Source: Flavobacteriaceae bacterium UBA6268 (lineage in GTDB: Bacteria > Bacteroidota > Bacteroidia > Flavobacteriales > Flavobacteriaceae). From it: a DNA stretch of 64,000 nt. Below the pieces are notes generated by a model. It did no database searches. It worked only from the letters and a program-made list of their open reading frames with translations, and was not told where the DNA came from. The stretch is taken from assembly GCA_002440705.1 (NCBI GenBank), contig DJVA01000033.1:1-64000 (forward strand), written 5' to 3'. How positions within the stretch are numbered: position 1 is the stretch's first letter; each line of letters starts with the position of its first letter. This document shows positions 1 through 9,140 of this stretch, in pieces. The position numbers and the translations under genes were made by a program.

Positions 1-49
1 ACCCCCTCGGTGTAAACGAGGTGCTCTGAACCAGCTGAGCTAAGCGCCC
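1..49 (-). tRNA. tRNA-Val(UAC), 3' part missing at the window edge
   Basis: On the minus strand the 5' acceptor arm GGGCGCT begins at 49. It is followed by TA, the D-arm GCTC...GAGC, and an anticodon arm CCTCG/CGAGG closing the loop TTTACAC, which reads anticodon UAC (valine). The variable loop, T-arm and 3' acceptor strand lie outside the window. The next gene upstream on the same strand is folC, 66 bases away. Confidence 0.9.
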
Positions 50-115
50 TTGCTTTGTTAGCGGATGCAAATATAAGTTAGTTTTTAAAACCCGCAAACA
101 ATTACTCCAAAAAAA

Positions 116-1333
116 CTACAAAACTTCAGCGACCACAAAGGTACTTCCCCCCACAAAAATCAAATCATCTTTTTTGGCTGATTTTTTAGCTGCTTTTAGC
201 GCTATTTTAACCGAAGGAAAACCCTTTCCATGAAGCCCAAAATCCTTTGCTGTGGTTTGTAAGGCTTCCGCAGGTAAAGCCCTGGGAATGTTTGGTGCGC
301 AGAAATAATACACGGCTTTTTTGGGAAAAAGTGGTAGCATTCGCTTCAAATCCTTATCGGTCAAGACGCCCATCACTACATGCAGTTTTTCAAAAGGTTC
401 GAGAAGCAATTGCTGTAGTACTAATTCCAATCCTTCTTTGTTGTGAGCCGTATCGGTTAGTATTTTTGGATGTTTTCCCAACAATTGCCATCGTCCCAAC
501 AAACCCGTATTTGCAACCACCTTTCCAAAGCCATTTCGTAGGTGTTTGCCAGAAACCTTCCAGCCCATACCCTTCAAAACTTTAATCGCCGAAAGGACCG
601 TGTGTTGGTTCCTTTGCTGATAGTGGCCTTTCAAATCGCAGGGGTAAAGAGCAAGTCCCTCCTCATCAGCAAAGGTTACAGACGCATTGTTTTTCTTGGC
701 TATTTCCTCAAAAACGGGTTTGGTTTCCCATTGCGTTTCGCCAATAACCACCGGAATTCCGGGTTTGATGATCCCTGCCTTTTCATAAGCTATTTTTGCT
801 AAGGTATCGCCTAAAAACTGGGTGTGATCCCACCCAATGTTCGTAATTACGGAAACTTCGGGGGTCACGATGTTGGTGCTGTCCAAACGGCCTCCCATAC
901 CAACTTCCACCACAGCGATATCTACTTGTTCTTTTCGGAAAAAATCAAAAGCCAGCCCTACCGTCATTTCAAAAAAAGACAACTGGTGGGTTTCAAAAAA
1001 AGTGCGATGCTTGTGAACAAAATTTGTAACCTCCCGCTTACCAATCATTTGTCCATTGATTTTGATCCGCTCCCGAAAGTCCTTCAAATGGGGAGAAGTG
1101 TACAAACCCACTTTATACCCAGCTTCCTGCAATATGGAAGCCAGCATGTGCGAGGTAGAACCTTTGCCATTGGTCCCTGCCACATGGATGCTTTTAAATG
1201 CTTTTTCGGGATGATGTAGGCATTTTGAAAGCAACCAGGCATTGTCCAAATTGGCTTTGTAAGCCGCTTGCCCTATGCGCTGGTACATGGGCAACTGAGC
1301 AAAGAGCCAATCCAAAGTTTCCTGATAGTTCAT
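116..1333 (-). CDS. folC: Bifunctional folylpolyglutamate synthase / dihydrofolate synthase
   Basis: A 405-residue Mur-ligase-fold enzyme that adds glutamate to dihydropteroate or folates using ATP in the cytoplasm. The P-loop GTNGKGS is at about residues 53-59. Further family signatures are YTSPHL, the VVEVGMGGRLDSTN block and the DTAHN segment. I chose the ATG at 1333; a GTG directly upstream (1336) would add one residue. It lies 11 bases downstream of the stop of the BNR-propeller gene on the same strand, so the two may be cotranscribed, although their functions are unrelated. The length is normal for the family (about 400-430). Confidence 0.95.
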   Translation of the reverse strand: MNYQETLDWLFAQLPMYQRIGQAAYKANLDNAWLLSKCLHHPEKAFKSIHVAGTNGKGSTSHMLASILQEAGYKVGLYTSPHLKDFRERIKINGQMIGKREVTNFVHKHRTFFETHQLSFFEMTVGLAFDFFRKEQVDIAVVEVGMGGRLDSTNIVTPEVSVITNIGWDHTQFLGDTLAKIAYEKAGIIKPGIPVVIGETQWETKPVFEEIAKKNNASVTFADEEGLALYPCDLKGHYQQRNQHTVLSAIKVLKGMGWKVSGKHLRNGFGKVVANTGLLGRWQLLGKHPKILTDTAHNKEGLELVLQQLLLEPFEKLHVVMGVLTDKDLKRMLPLFPKKAVYYFCAPNIPRALPAEALQTTAKDFGLHGKGFPSVKIALKAAKKSAKKDDLIFVGGSTFVVAEVL

Positions 1334-1344
1334 CACGAACTAAC

Positions 1345-3816
1345 TTAGTGGACAATCAATTTTTTGGTGGCCTTCCTGTTATTCGATGAAAGCGTCACAA
1401 AATAAAGTCCGGCGGGCAGATTTGAAACGGAAATTGTTTTGGAATTCTCAGAGAATGCTTCGGAAAAGACTTCACTGCCTAATTGATTGTAAACCGTAAG
1501 CTTGCCTTCAATTGGTATTTCCAGTTGAACCGTTACATCTGCTGAAGCTGGATTGGGAAAGATACTTACATTGGTTTCGGTAAAATCTTCAACACCTATT
1601 TCTTGGATGATGGCCCTGTAAATAGACCTACCATAGGTTCCGGCATATAAATAAAATGGCGCAAAATCTTGTCCATATAAATCTGTTACAGGAACAGATG
1701 GCAAGCCACCATCCAAAGGAAACCAATCACCACCGGTATTAGAAGAAAATACTCCAACATCCGTTGCAATAAATAATTCCCCATAAATACTGGAATAATT
1801 TTCAAAATCATTCACAGGGATATCGGGCAAGTTGGTAGAAATATCTTGCCAGGTCGCGCCTCTATCTTCACTGTAAAATAGGTGTCCTAGATCTTCCCCG
1901 TATCTATATCCTGAAAAAGAAACATAAACACGATCTGAAAAACTAGAATCATAAGTTGCTTCCACTTTAGTAACCCAACGATTCGGCAAAGAAGCCGAGA
2001 GATTGATCCAATTGGCCCCTCCGTCATCGGTACGCCACACATTGCCATCGTCTGTTCCTACATAAATGAGGTTAGCATCTTCTGCAGAAACATCGATTGT
2101 GGTAATGGTACCGTAATTCAAATTTCCACCCCCTGGACCATTGGTTAAATCGGGACTGATGGGCGTCCAATTCCCAGCGCCATTGGTTGTTTTATAGACC
2201 CGTTGGGTTCCAGTATAGAGTATATTAGAATCATTAGGGTCGAAGGTGATGGGGGTATCCCAATTTTTACGATCCCCATTGGAAATTCCTGTGGTAGCAT
2301 TAAAAAAGGAAGCACCCCCATTCGTAGACTTACCGATGTTCCCGTATTGGGAAAGGGCGTAAATAATATCCGGGTTATTGGGGTCCACCAAGGGTTGAAA
2401 ACCATCCCCTCCATAAATGATTTGCCAATCATTTGCACTTCCCGTGAGCGTCCTGGAAGTACTGTTATCCTGTGCACCTCCATAAATTCGATTATAATGT
2501 TCATACTCGTTAAAAATTCTGTAGAACTGTGTAATGGGCAGCTTTTCGTTTTTGGTCCAAGTGGCACCGGCATCCGGGCTTTTAAAGAATCCTCCATCAT
2601 TGCCCAACAGTACTTCCCCCGGAACATTGGTATTGAATGCCAACGTATGCTGATCGACGTGGGCATTTACAAATACATTGGACCAAGTGGTCCCGCCATC
2701 CGTAGATTTCTGAACCTCAAAATCGACATTGTAAATGGTGTTCTCGTCGGTTGGGTCTATGACAATGCCCCGAAACCACCAGTGAAACCCAATATTGGTC
2801 AATGATCCCGAATTGACGGCCGTCCAGGTATCACCCCCATCGGAAGTTCGATAGACCCCTTGAATGCTGCCATTGGCATCGGCATATCGTGCGTAGAGGA
2901 CATTGGGATTGGATTGGGCAATGTCGATACTGATGCGCCCTTTTTCAGACGCCATGGATGGCAATCCATTGGTCAATTCGGTCCAATTGTCCCCTCCATC
3001 GACACTCCGGTAGATGCCTGAGGTTTCTCCTCCATACTGTCGGTATTGGGGCCTACGGATGCGTTCCCAAGCCACGGCATACACAATGTTCCCGTTGGAT
3101 GGGTGGATGGCCATATCGATAATCCCCGTAGAATCGCTCACAAAGAGTTGCTGCTCCCAGGTATCGCCACCGTCCAGTGATCGATAGACGCCACGATTGG
3201 TATCGTTCCTAAAAAGCGGTCCCATGGCACCTGCAAACAGGATGTCGTCATCATTGGGGTCGATGACAATTTTACTGATGCTTCCCACATCGGCAAGCCC
3301 TTTGTTTTCCCAACTGCTGCCCCCATTGGTGCTTTTGTAAATACCATCCCCATCATAAGCTAACGAGCCCCCGCCTGCATTGGGTTCTCCGGTTCCGGCC
3401 CAAACGAGACTGGTGTTATTTTTTGAAATGGCGATATCGCCAATGGCCAATACATCCTGCCCATCGAAAATTGGAGTCCAGGATGTGCCCCCATCAGTGG
3501 TCTTAAAAATGCCTCCTGAAGCTGCGCCGACATAGTAAGTTTGAGTTTGATCTATTGGAATTTCAATATCCGTCACACGCCCACCAATATTCTCAGGACC
3601 TACAAACTCCCAAGAACCTCCAGATCTTGTTTGTTGTTGTTTTTTCCATTGAATCGCTTCTTTGTAGGCCTCGGTTTTGATCTGACCCGTGGGATAGGCG
3701 CGTTGCATGAATAAATAATCTTCTGGAAATTCTTCCAATTCGGTTGGGCTCCATTCTTGACGTTGGTTGCAGGAAAAGGCCAACCCGGCAAAAAATACAA
3801 TGTAGAGTAGCTTCAT
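1345..3816 (-). CDS. Secreted BNR/sortilin-like beta-propeller protein with T9SS sorting tail
   Basis: This 823-residue exported protein has an N-terminal signal (MKLLYIVFFAGLAFSC). Its body carries about ten BNR-type repeats of the form S-x-DGG-x-x-W, for example at STNGGSSW, SLDGGDTW, SVDGGDNW and TDDGGANW, as in VPS10/sortilin or glycosyl-hydrolase-type propellers. The last 75 residues look like a type A T9SS C-terminal domain (FPNPASADV, then VYNQLGSEV, LPAGLYFVTL and a basic end). It is therefore probably exported by Sec and then by T9SS to the cell surface or medium. No catalytic residues can be assigned, and a role in binding or glycan processing is only a guess. The Cys at the signal end gives a weak lipobox (AFSC), which is unusual next to a T9SS tail. 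Confidence 0.88.
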   Translation of the reverse strand: MKLLYIVFFAGLAFSCNQRQEWSPTELEEFPEDYLFMQRAYPTGQIKTEAYKEAIQWKKQQQTRSGGSWEFVGPENIGGRVTDIEIPIDQTQTYYVGAASGGIFKTTDGGTSWTPIFDGQDVLAIGDIAISKNNTSLVWAGTGEPNAGGGSLAYDGDGIYKSTNGGSSWENKGLADVGSISKIVIDPNDDDILFAGAMGPLFRNDTNRGVYRSLDGGDTWEQQLFVSDSTGIIDMAIHPSNGNIVYAVAWERIRRPQYRQYGGETSGIYRSVDGGDNWTELTNGLPSMASEKGRISIDIAQSNPNVLYARYADANGSIQGVYRTSDGGDTWTAVNSGSLTNIGFHWWFRGIVIDPTDENTIYNVDFEVQKSTDGGTTWSNVFVNAHVDQHTLAFNTNVPGEVLLGNDGGFFKSPDAGATWTKNEKLPITQFYRIFNEYEHYNRIYGGAQDNSTSRTLTGSANDWQIIYGGDGFQPLVDPNNPDIIYALSQYGNIGKSTNGGASFFNATTGISNGDRKNWDTPITFDPNDSNILYTGTQRVYKTTNGAGNWTPISPDLTNGPGGGNLNYGTITTIDVSAEDANLIYVGTDDGNVWRTDDGGANWINLSASLPNRWVTKVEATYDSSFSDRVYVSFSGYRYGEDLGHLFYSEDRGATWQDISTNLPDIPVNDFENYSSIYGELFIATDVGVFSSNTGGDWFPLDGGLPSVPVTDLYGQDFAPFYLYAGTYGRSIYRAIIQEIGVEDFTETNVSIFPNPASADVTVQLEIPIEGKLTVYNQLGSEVFSEAFSENSKTISVSNLPAGLYFVTLSSNNRKATKKLIVH

Positions 3817-3859
3817 GGTTCAATTTTCCATAAAGATACTTGATTCGGAAGAAAAATTG

Positions 3860-4678
3860 TTATTCGGAAAGTTTGAAATTGTAGATGATCTTCCCAATTT
3901 GTTTCGCCGGGGCATTGGAATCAGAATTAAACCGAGTTGCCAATGCGGCACGTTCTGCAGGCTCCAACAAACAACGGGAATTGTTTGTGGTTCCTCGAAC
4001 CCCAGCCTTCGCACTAATCACCTTTCCAGAACGATCTACTTCAATACTTACCACCACCTTTCCAGCTTCATTGCAATCCTGTTGAAATTTTTCTTTATTC
4101 AGAGCCTTGCGTCCACCTAGCAAATAGTTGCCATCACCATCCAATCCCTTACCCGTACCATAGTAACTATTGGCATTGGGATCGCCGGAAGGGTCTCCTT
4201 TATCGCCTGCTTTGTTGTCATTGCCTTCACTGCCATCGGACTTCCCATCATTTTTAGGTCCGTTGATGAGACTGGATAAAGCATCCGTTGTGGACTTGTC
4301 TGGTTTAGGATCCGGTTTTTTGGGTTCTATCTTTTTAGGTTCCTCCTTGGGCGTTTCCTTGATTTCCTCTTTTTTCTTTTCCTTTTTGATTACTGGAGCA
4401 TCCTCGGTTTCCTGTGTCACCACCTCTTCATTGATTTCGGTTTTCGTCTCTGGAATAGGTTCTGGCGTAGTTTCCTTTGGGGCCGTTTTGATGGGCTCTG
4501 TGGGTTGATCATTTCCCTGTCCAAAGTCTGTCGTACCAAAATTAACAGCAATCCCGCTTTCCAGGGGAGGATCCAAATACTTCATCCCAACGTAGAACAA
4601 CAACAACAAAATAATGACATGCAATACCACGGTAAGGAGCATGCTCTTGCGCTTATGTTCGGTATCCAATACACTCAT
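3860..4678 (-). CDS. TonB-family energy transducer
   Basis: A 272-residue protein with a single N-terminal membrane anchor (about residues 14-32, after the basic HKRK). A long Pro/Glu/Lys-rich spacer (KKEEIKETPKEEPKK region) should span the periplasm. A C-terminal TonB-like domain follows, with VVVSIEVDRSGKVISAKAGVRG and a final IIYNFKLSE strand. It passes proton-motive energy from ExbB/ExbD to outer-membrane receptors. It starts 1 base after exbD stops, within an exbB-exbD-tonB operon. The substrate receptor is not in the window. Confidence 0.88.
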   Translation of the reverse strand: MSVLDTEHKRKSMLLTVVLHVIILLLLFYVGMKYLDPPLESGIAVNFGTTDFGQGNDQPTEPIKTAPKETTPEPIPETKTEINEEVVTQETEDAPVIKKEKKKEEIKETPKEEPKKIEPKKPDPKPDKSTTDALSSLINGPKNDGKSDGSEGNDNKAGDKGDPSGDPNANSYYGTGKGLDGDGNYLLGGRKALNKEKFQQDCNEAGKVVVSIEVDRSGKVISAKAGVRGTTNNSRCLLEPAERAALATRFNSDSNAPAKQIGKIIYNFKLSE

Positions 4679-4679
4679 A

Positions 4680-5072
4680 TCAATTGGGCCTCACAGCCAA
4701 AACCACTTTATAGTTATTTTTATTCGCAATCTCCATCACAAAAACAGCATCTTCTATAGGCACGCCCTCTTCGGCGCGCAAGATGATGGTTGGCTCGGAT
4801 TGATTGGCCAGAACACTTTTCAACTCCTTTTCTATGGTATATTCGGAGACGCGTTCTTTGTTCACATAATAAGCCCCATCTTTGGTAATACTTACCGAAG
4901 CCTTTTGTTGGTGTGTGGTTTTTCCTTTGGCTTTGGGAAGTATCATTTCCAAAGCCTCGGGGGTTATTGTGGGGGAAGTAAGCAGGAAAAAAACCAACAA
5001 CAGAAACACAATGTCTGTCATGGAACTCATGCTAAATTCCGCCTTAACCTTATTTCTACCGCGTAAATTCAT
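4680..5072 (-). CDS. exbD: ExbD/TolR-family biopolymer transport protein
   Basis: A 130-residue protein with a short cytoplasmic N-terminus (MNLRGRNKVKAEF), one transmembrane helix (SMTDIVFLLLVFFLLTS) carrying the proton-coupling Asp of the ExbD family (MTDIVF), and a periplasmic alpha/beta domain ending YKVVLAVRPN. It forms the inner-membrane motor with ExbB. Its ATG shares one base with the exbB stop (TAATG at 5072), which indicates translational coupling. Confidence 0.92.
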   Translation of the reverse strand: MNLRGRNKVKAEFSMSSMTDIVFLLLVFFLLTSPTITPEALEMILPKAKGKTTHQQKASVSITKDGAYYVNKERVSEYTIEKELKSVLANQSEPTIILRAEEGVPIEDAVFVMEIANKNNYKVVLAVRPN

Positions 5073-5773
5073 TAAGCAGGTTCATTGAGTAAATCCAAGA
5101 AATCTACCGCCGTGGCTTCCATTTGATGGACCACCTTATCCGTTTTCACCACCAAGTGATTGTAACCGATGTAAGCGATAATCCCAACAATTAAACCAGC
5201 TACGGTCGTTGTCATAGCCGTATAAATGCCTTCTGCCAAGCTTCCCATTTCAGCCTGCCCGCTGCTGGTGGCCAACTGGTGAAAGGCCAAAACCATTCCT
5301 ATTACCGTTCCCAAAAATCCTATCATGGGCGCTGCGCCGGCAATGGTAGCCAATATGCTTACATTTTTCTCAAGTTTGTAAACCTCAAGCCTTCCCGCAT
5401 TTTCAATGGCGGTGTTGATATCGTCCAACGGACTTCCAATTCGGGAAATTCCTTTTTCGGTAAGGCGGGATACGGGTGAATTCTGCTGTGCACATAGTAC
5501 TTTTGCGGCTTGGATATTTCCTCCAGAAACATGCTCCCGTATTTGATTCATAAAATTATTGTCCATCTTGGTAGCCGCTTTGATGGCAAAAAGCCTTTCA
5601 AAATAAATATAGACGGCAACAAACAACAGCACAAACAAAACAGCGATAATTATTTGTCCGCCCAAACCTCCACTCATGATTAAATCCATGATGGAGAGTG
5701 TTTTTTCAGTGACTTCAGGCTCCAATTCCTGCAATGCAGCATCGGCACCTTCTTGTAAAAAGAAGTTTAGCAT
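5072..5773 (-). CDS. exbB: MotA/TolQ/ExbB proton channel family protein
   Basis: This 233-residue inner-membrane protein has three hydrophobic segments: near residues 36-58, and two in the C-terminal half (LATIAGAAPMIGFLGTVIGM and MTTTVAGLIVGIIAYIGYN). The central GAAPMIGFLGTVIGM block is the MotA/TolQ/ExbB signature. With ExbD it forms the proton-driven motor that energises the TonB protein encoded downstream. It is the first gene of the exbB-exbD-tonB operon and lies 46 bases after the nhaD stop. Confidence 0.93.
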   Translation of the reverse strand: MLNFFLQEGADAALQELEPEVTEKTLSIMDLIMSGGLGGQIIIAVLFVLLFVAVYIYFERLFAIKAATKMDNNFMNQIREHVSGGNIQAAKVLCAQQNSPVSRLTEKGISRIGSPLDDINTAIENAGRLEVYKLEKNVSILATIAGAAPMIGFLGTVIGMVLAFHQLATSSGQAEMGSLAEGIYTAMTTTVAGLIVGIIAYIGYNHLVVKTDKVVHQMEATAVDFLDLLNEPA

Positions 5774-5819
5774 AGTAAGTTATTGTTATTTGGTTAACGG
5801 GTGAAGTACTTGGAAATTG

Positions 5820-7211
5820 TTAGGCGTGATGAAATAATACCCGTTCAAAAAGCAGAAAAACCCCAGCACCCGCAATAAAGCCAGCAAAAGCCAGCCATGC
5901 TATTTTTCGGAGGTACCAGATAAAGTCGATTTTTTCCATGCCCATGGCGGCAACACCTGCGGCAGAACCTATAATTAGCATGCTGCCTCCGGTTCCGGCA
6001 GAGTAGGCAATAAAATGCCAAAGTACCGCGTCCATAGGATACACATTGCCGTCGTACATCCCCATGGAAGCTGCGACCAAAGGTACATTGTCTATGACGG
6101 CGGACAAAACCCCCAAGAGCATGACAACGATGTCTTGGTTGGGAATAGCGGCCTGAAGTGCTTCAGCCATGTAACGGAGTGTTCCAACCGATTCCCCATT
6201 TTCAATCACTCCATATACTAAGGTTTCCAAACCTGCGACAGCCATCAAAATACCGAGAAAGAAGAGGATGCTGGAGATTTCAATCCTGGAAAGTGCCTTG
6301 TGGGCAGAATACAAATGCCTGCGTTCCCTACTGAAATCTTCTTCGGGGTGGATGTATTCAGAAACCAACCATACCACGCCCAAGGCAAGCATCATACCCA
6401 TATAGGGAGGCAAATGCGTAAATGTTTTGAAAACGGGAACCGAAACTATCATCCCCAAGCCAAGAAATAACATGGTTCGGCTGCTCAACAATTTTTCCGC
6501 AACCATATCCTCTGTGGCATCTACTTCAATATTTCCTTTGAAAGGTTTCATGAAGGAAGCCAACACGAAAGGCAACGCAAAACAAACTATGGAAGGTAGT
6601 ACCACAAATTCAATCAACCCGGAAGCGGACACTTTTTTGGCAATCCAGAGCATCGTAGTCGTTACATCCCCAATGGGCGACCAAGCACCCCCAGCATTGG
6701 CGGCAATGACTATTAAAGCAGCATACCAAAGACGGTCTTCCCTTTTGTTAATTAGTTTTCTCAGTAAGGTGATGAGTACAATGGTGGCGGTCAAATTATC
6801 GATGATGGCTGAAAGAAAAAATCCCAGCACCCCAATTATCCATAATAACTTAACCTTGCTTTTGGTTTTGACAGCGCCCTTAAGTACTTCAAACCCTCTA
6901 TGAAGGTCAATGATTTCAACGATGGTCATGGCACCAATCAAAAAGATCAGGATTTCTGCAGTTTTTCCAAGATGGTGCAGCAAGGTGTTTTCAAAACCTT
7001 CCAGCGCTTCTTCCCCACCCTTTGAAAAATCAAAAATAAAATCGTGCGAATCTATGACATTGAACCATCCCGAAGTAAAACCAACAGCCAATGTAGCCCA
7101 AATAAGAGCTGCCATGATCAAGGCGGGCACAGTTTTGTCTAATTTTAAGGGATGTTCGAGGGTAATGGATAAATAGCCGATAACAAAGATGAGTATGATG
7201 ATCGATTCCAT
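5820..7211 (-). CDS. nhaD: NhaD-type sodium:proton antiporter
   Basis: A 463-residue polytopic membrane protein with about 12 hydrophobic segments. Family-type segments include FFLSAIIDNLTATIVLITLL, AANAGGAWSPIGDVTTTMLW and VLSAVIDNVPLVAASMGMY, that is, the paired DN motifs and the GG-x-WSPIGD-x-TT block of NhaD/ArsB-superfamily transporters. It exchanges Na+ (or Li+) for H+ across the inner membrane, which suits a marine cell. It follows the dehydrogenase gene after 20 bases on the same strand. Confidence 0.92.
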   Translation of the reverse strand: MESIIILIFVIGYLSITLEHPLKLDKTVPALIMAALIWATLAVGFTSGWFNVIDSHDFIFDFSKGGEEALEGFENTLLHHLGKTAEILIFLIGAMTIVEIIDLHRGFEVLKGAVKTKSKVKLLWIIGVLGFFLSAIIDNLTATIVLITLLRKLINKREDRLWYAALIVIAANAGGAWSPIGDVTTTMLWIAKKVSASGLIEFVVLPSIVCFALPFVLASFMKPFKGNIEVDATEDMVAEKLLSSRTMLFLGLGMIVSVPVFKTFTHLPPYMGMMLALGVVWLVSEYIHPEEDFSRERRHLYSAHKALSRIEISSILFFLGILMAVAGLETLVYGVIENGESVGTLRYMAEALQAAIPNQDIVVMLLGVLSAVIDNVPLVAASMGMYDGNVYPMDAVLWHFIAYSAGTGGSMLIIGSAAGVAAMGMEKIDFIWYLRKIAWLAFAGFIAGAGVFLLFERVLFHHA

Positions 7212-7231
7212 AAGGCAGGATTAGTTGTGCT

Positions 7232-8458
7232 CTAAATTAACTGATTCAAGGCAATTTCAAAAGCAGTTTTACTGATATTTGTTTTTGTGCTGCTATTGTC
7301 GAAGGTATTTTGAATGGCATTTTTGATAGTCATGGACGTATCGTTGAAAATGGCCTCATCGGTCATTTGAACTTTGCGTTCCATAAAATAAGCAAAGACC
7401 CTGGCCATTCCACAATTACTGATAAAATCCGGGATCAAGCTCACCCGTTCATCGGTATATTCCATAATGGGGCCAAAGAAAATCTCCTTATCGGCAAAAG
7501 GCACGTTGGCTCCACAGCTAATTACTTCCAATCCAGAACCCATCATACAATCTATCTGTTCCTTGGTAATTAACCTAGATGCCGCACAGGGCGCAAAAAT
7601 TTCGGCAGGTAATGACCAAATTTGCTCGTTGATGGCCTCGAAGGGGATCAGATTTTTACTTTCCAAGGTATTCCCATCCCTTTGAAGGAACAAGTTCTTG
7701 ATTTCTTCAAAACTGAAACCTTCTTCATGGATGAGGCCTCCATGGCGGTCAATGATGCCAACGATTTTAACACCCATCTGGGCCAAATAGTAAGCAGCCG
7801 ACCCGCCCACATTGCCAAAACCCTGTATAACTGCGCGTTTTCCTGCCACATTGCCGCCATAAATGGCGTAATAATGACGTATTGCCTCAGCAACCCCGTA
7901 ACCGGTAATCATATCGGCTACCGTATATTTCCTATGGATGTCGGGCGAGTAATTTGTATTTTCCAAGACTTTGATTACCCCTTGGCGTAACTGGCCAATG
8001 CGATTGATCTTATCGGCCTCCGAAGGATTGAAATGTCCGTTGAAAACCCCTTCCTGTGGGTGCCAAACACCACTTTCCTCGGTAATGGGAATGACCTCGT
8101 GAATTTCATCCACGTTTAAATCGCCCCCCGTACCATAGTAAGCTTTCAAAAGTGGCGAAACGGCTTTGTACCATCGTTCCAAAACCCCTTTTTTGCGCGG
8201 GTCGCTAGGATCAAAATTGATTCCCGATTTGGCCCCACCTATTGGAGGACCAGAGACGGTAAATTTGACTTCCATGGTTTTAGCCAAACTCAAGACTTCA
8301 TTGAAATCCAGTCCAGGACGCATGCGTGTTCCCCCTCCCGCAGCTCCGCCACGGAGGGAATTGATGACCACCCAGCCTTGGGCTTCGGATTCAGGGTCGT
8401 TCCAATGAAAAACTATTTCTGGGGTTTTGTCTTCGTACTTTTGGAGAAGTTCTTTCAT
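7232..8458 (-). CDS. Glu/Leu/Phe/Val dehydrogenase family protein
   Basis: A 408-residue NAD(P)-dependent amino-acid dehydrogenase that oxidatively deaminates an amino acid to its 2-oxo acid, or the reverse. The N-terminal dimerisation domain has the active-site block GPPIGGAKSGINFDPSD with the catalytic Lys. The Rossmann domain has the glycine motif IQGFGNVGGSAA and the C-terminal part has SCGANVPFAD. Sequence alone does not decide between glutamate and branched-chain substrates, so no gene symbol is given. ATG start at 8458. It probably shares a transcript with nhaD. Confidence 0.9.
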   Translation of the reverse strand: MKELLQKYEDKTPEIVFHWNDPESEAQGWVVINSLRGGAAGGGTRMRPGLDFNEVLSLAKTMEVKFTVSGPPIGGAKSGINFDPSDPRKKGVLERWYKAVSPLLKAYYGTGGDLNVDEIHEVIPITEESGVWHPQEGVFNGHFNPSEADKINRIGQLRQGVIKVLENTNYSPDIHRKYTVADMITGYGVAEAIRHYYAIYGGNVAGKRAVIQGFGNVGGSAAYYLAQMGVKIVGIIDRHGGLIHEEGFSFEEIKNLFLQRDGNTLESKNLIPFEAINEQIWSLPAEIFAPCAASRLITKEQIDCMMGSGLEVISCGANVPFADKEIFFGPIMEYTDERVSLIPDFISNCGMARVFAYFMERKVQMTDEAIFNDTSMTIKNAIQNTFDNSSTKTNISKTAFEIALNQLI

Positions 8459-8558
8459 AAGGGATACAAAGTGAACAAAGATAAAAATTTGAAGAGGTTT
8501 TAATTTACTTTCAGATCAATAATAATGAAAAAATAACCTTAGAAAGAATTACGGTTCT

Positions 8559-9137
8559 TTACTCATAATCCCTAAAGCTGCCTAACTCCTTTTGAATTAG
8601 CTCTTTCCAAGTATCATTTGCCTGAAAATCATTGCCATGCTGGGTCTCTCGATCGTATTTTTTTTGCATTTCCCTGCAGAGCGCCGAGTACTCCTTAAAC
8701 TCTGAATAATAGACGGAAAAACGCTTCTCTCCCTGGCTCTTTAATGTTTCAAAGCGCTTTCTTAGCTTTCTAGCGAAGAGTTCCGCAATATCGAAATGAG
8801 TTTGTTCGTGACGCAATAAATTTTCCGTACGTTTATTCACCCAAGAATGGTAGCAATAAAAGTTTGCCACAACCGATAGTTTCTCGTGATTTTGAATATG
8901 ATCCTCTTCGTCAACCAATACATTTTCGGGAACCACCACAATTTTATAGGAAGTCATGGCATTTCCAATGGGATCGTTCCAGTCTACGGCATCTTTAAAA
9001 TCGTCCCAAACTAATTGCCTGCTTTTATCCCAAGTAATGATCGAATCATTTTCAACGCCCTTGATGGTTTGCGCACTCATGTTTACACAAAAGCTGAGAG
9101 TGAAAAGCAGAAAGGCTATAAAGTGCTTTTTTTCCAT
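8559..9137 (-). CDS. DUF922-type exported protein with HEQTHFD motif
   Basis: A 192-residue protein with a cleavable signal peptide (MEKKHFIAFLLFTLSFCVNMSAQ). The mature part has the DUF922-like core: W-D-x-SRQLVWDDFKDA near the start, then RHEQTHFDIAELFARKL, where H-E-x-x-H resembles a zincin active site. DUF922 members are often described as predicted zinc proteases, but activity is not shown here. It begins 3 bases after the anmK stop, so it is likely in the same transcript, possibly with a periplasmic role. Confidence 0.75.
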   Translation of the reverse strand: MEKKHFIAFLLFTLSFCVNMSAQTIKGVENDSIITWDKSRQLVWDDFKDAVDWNDPIGNAMTSYKIVVVPENVLVDEEDHIQNHEKLSVVANFYCYHSWVNKRTENLLRHEQTHFDIAELFARKLRKRFETLKSQGEKRFSVYYSEFKEYSALCREMQKKYDRETQHGNDFQANDTWKELIQKELGSFRDYE

Positions 9138-9140
9138 GTG

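Noticed and set aside
247..1219. Several plus-strand frames opposite folC
   Set aside because: They overlap one another and the folC coding region, and show no family features.
2203..2805. A 200-residue plus-strand frame opposite the BNR propeller gene
   Set aside because: Produced by the repeat codon pattern of the real gene; no signal, motif or upstream element.
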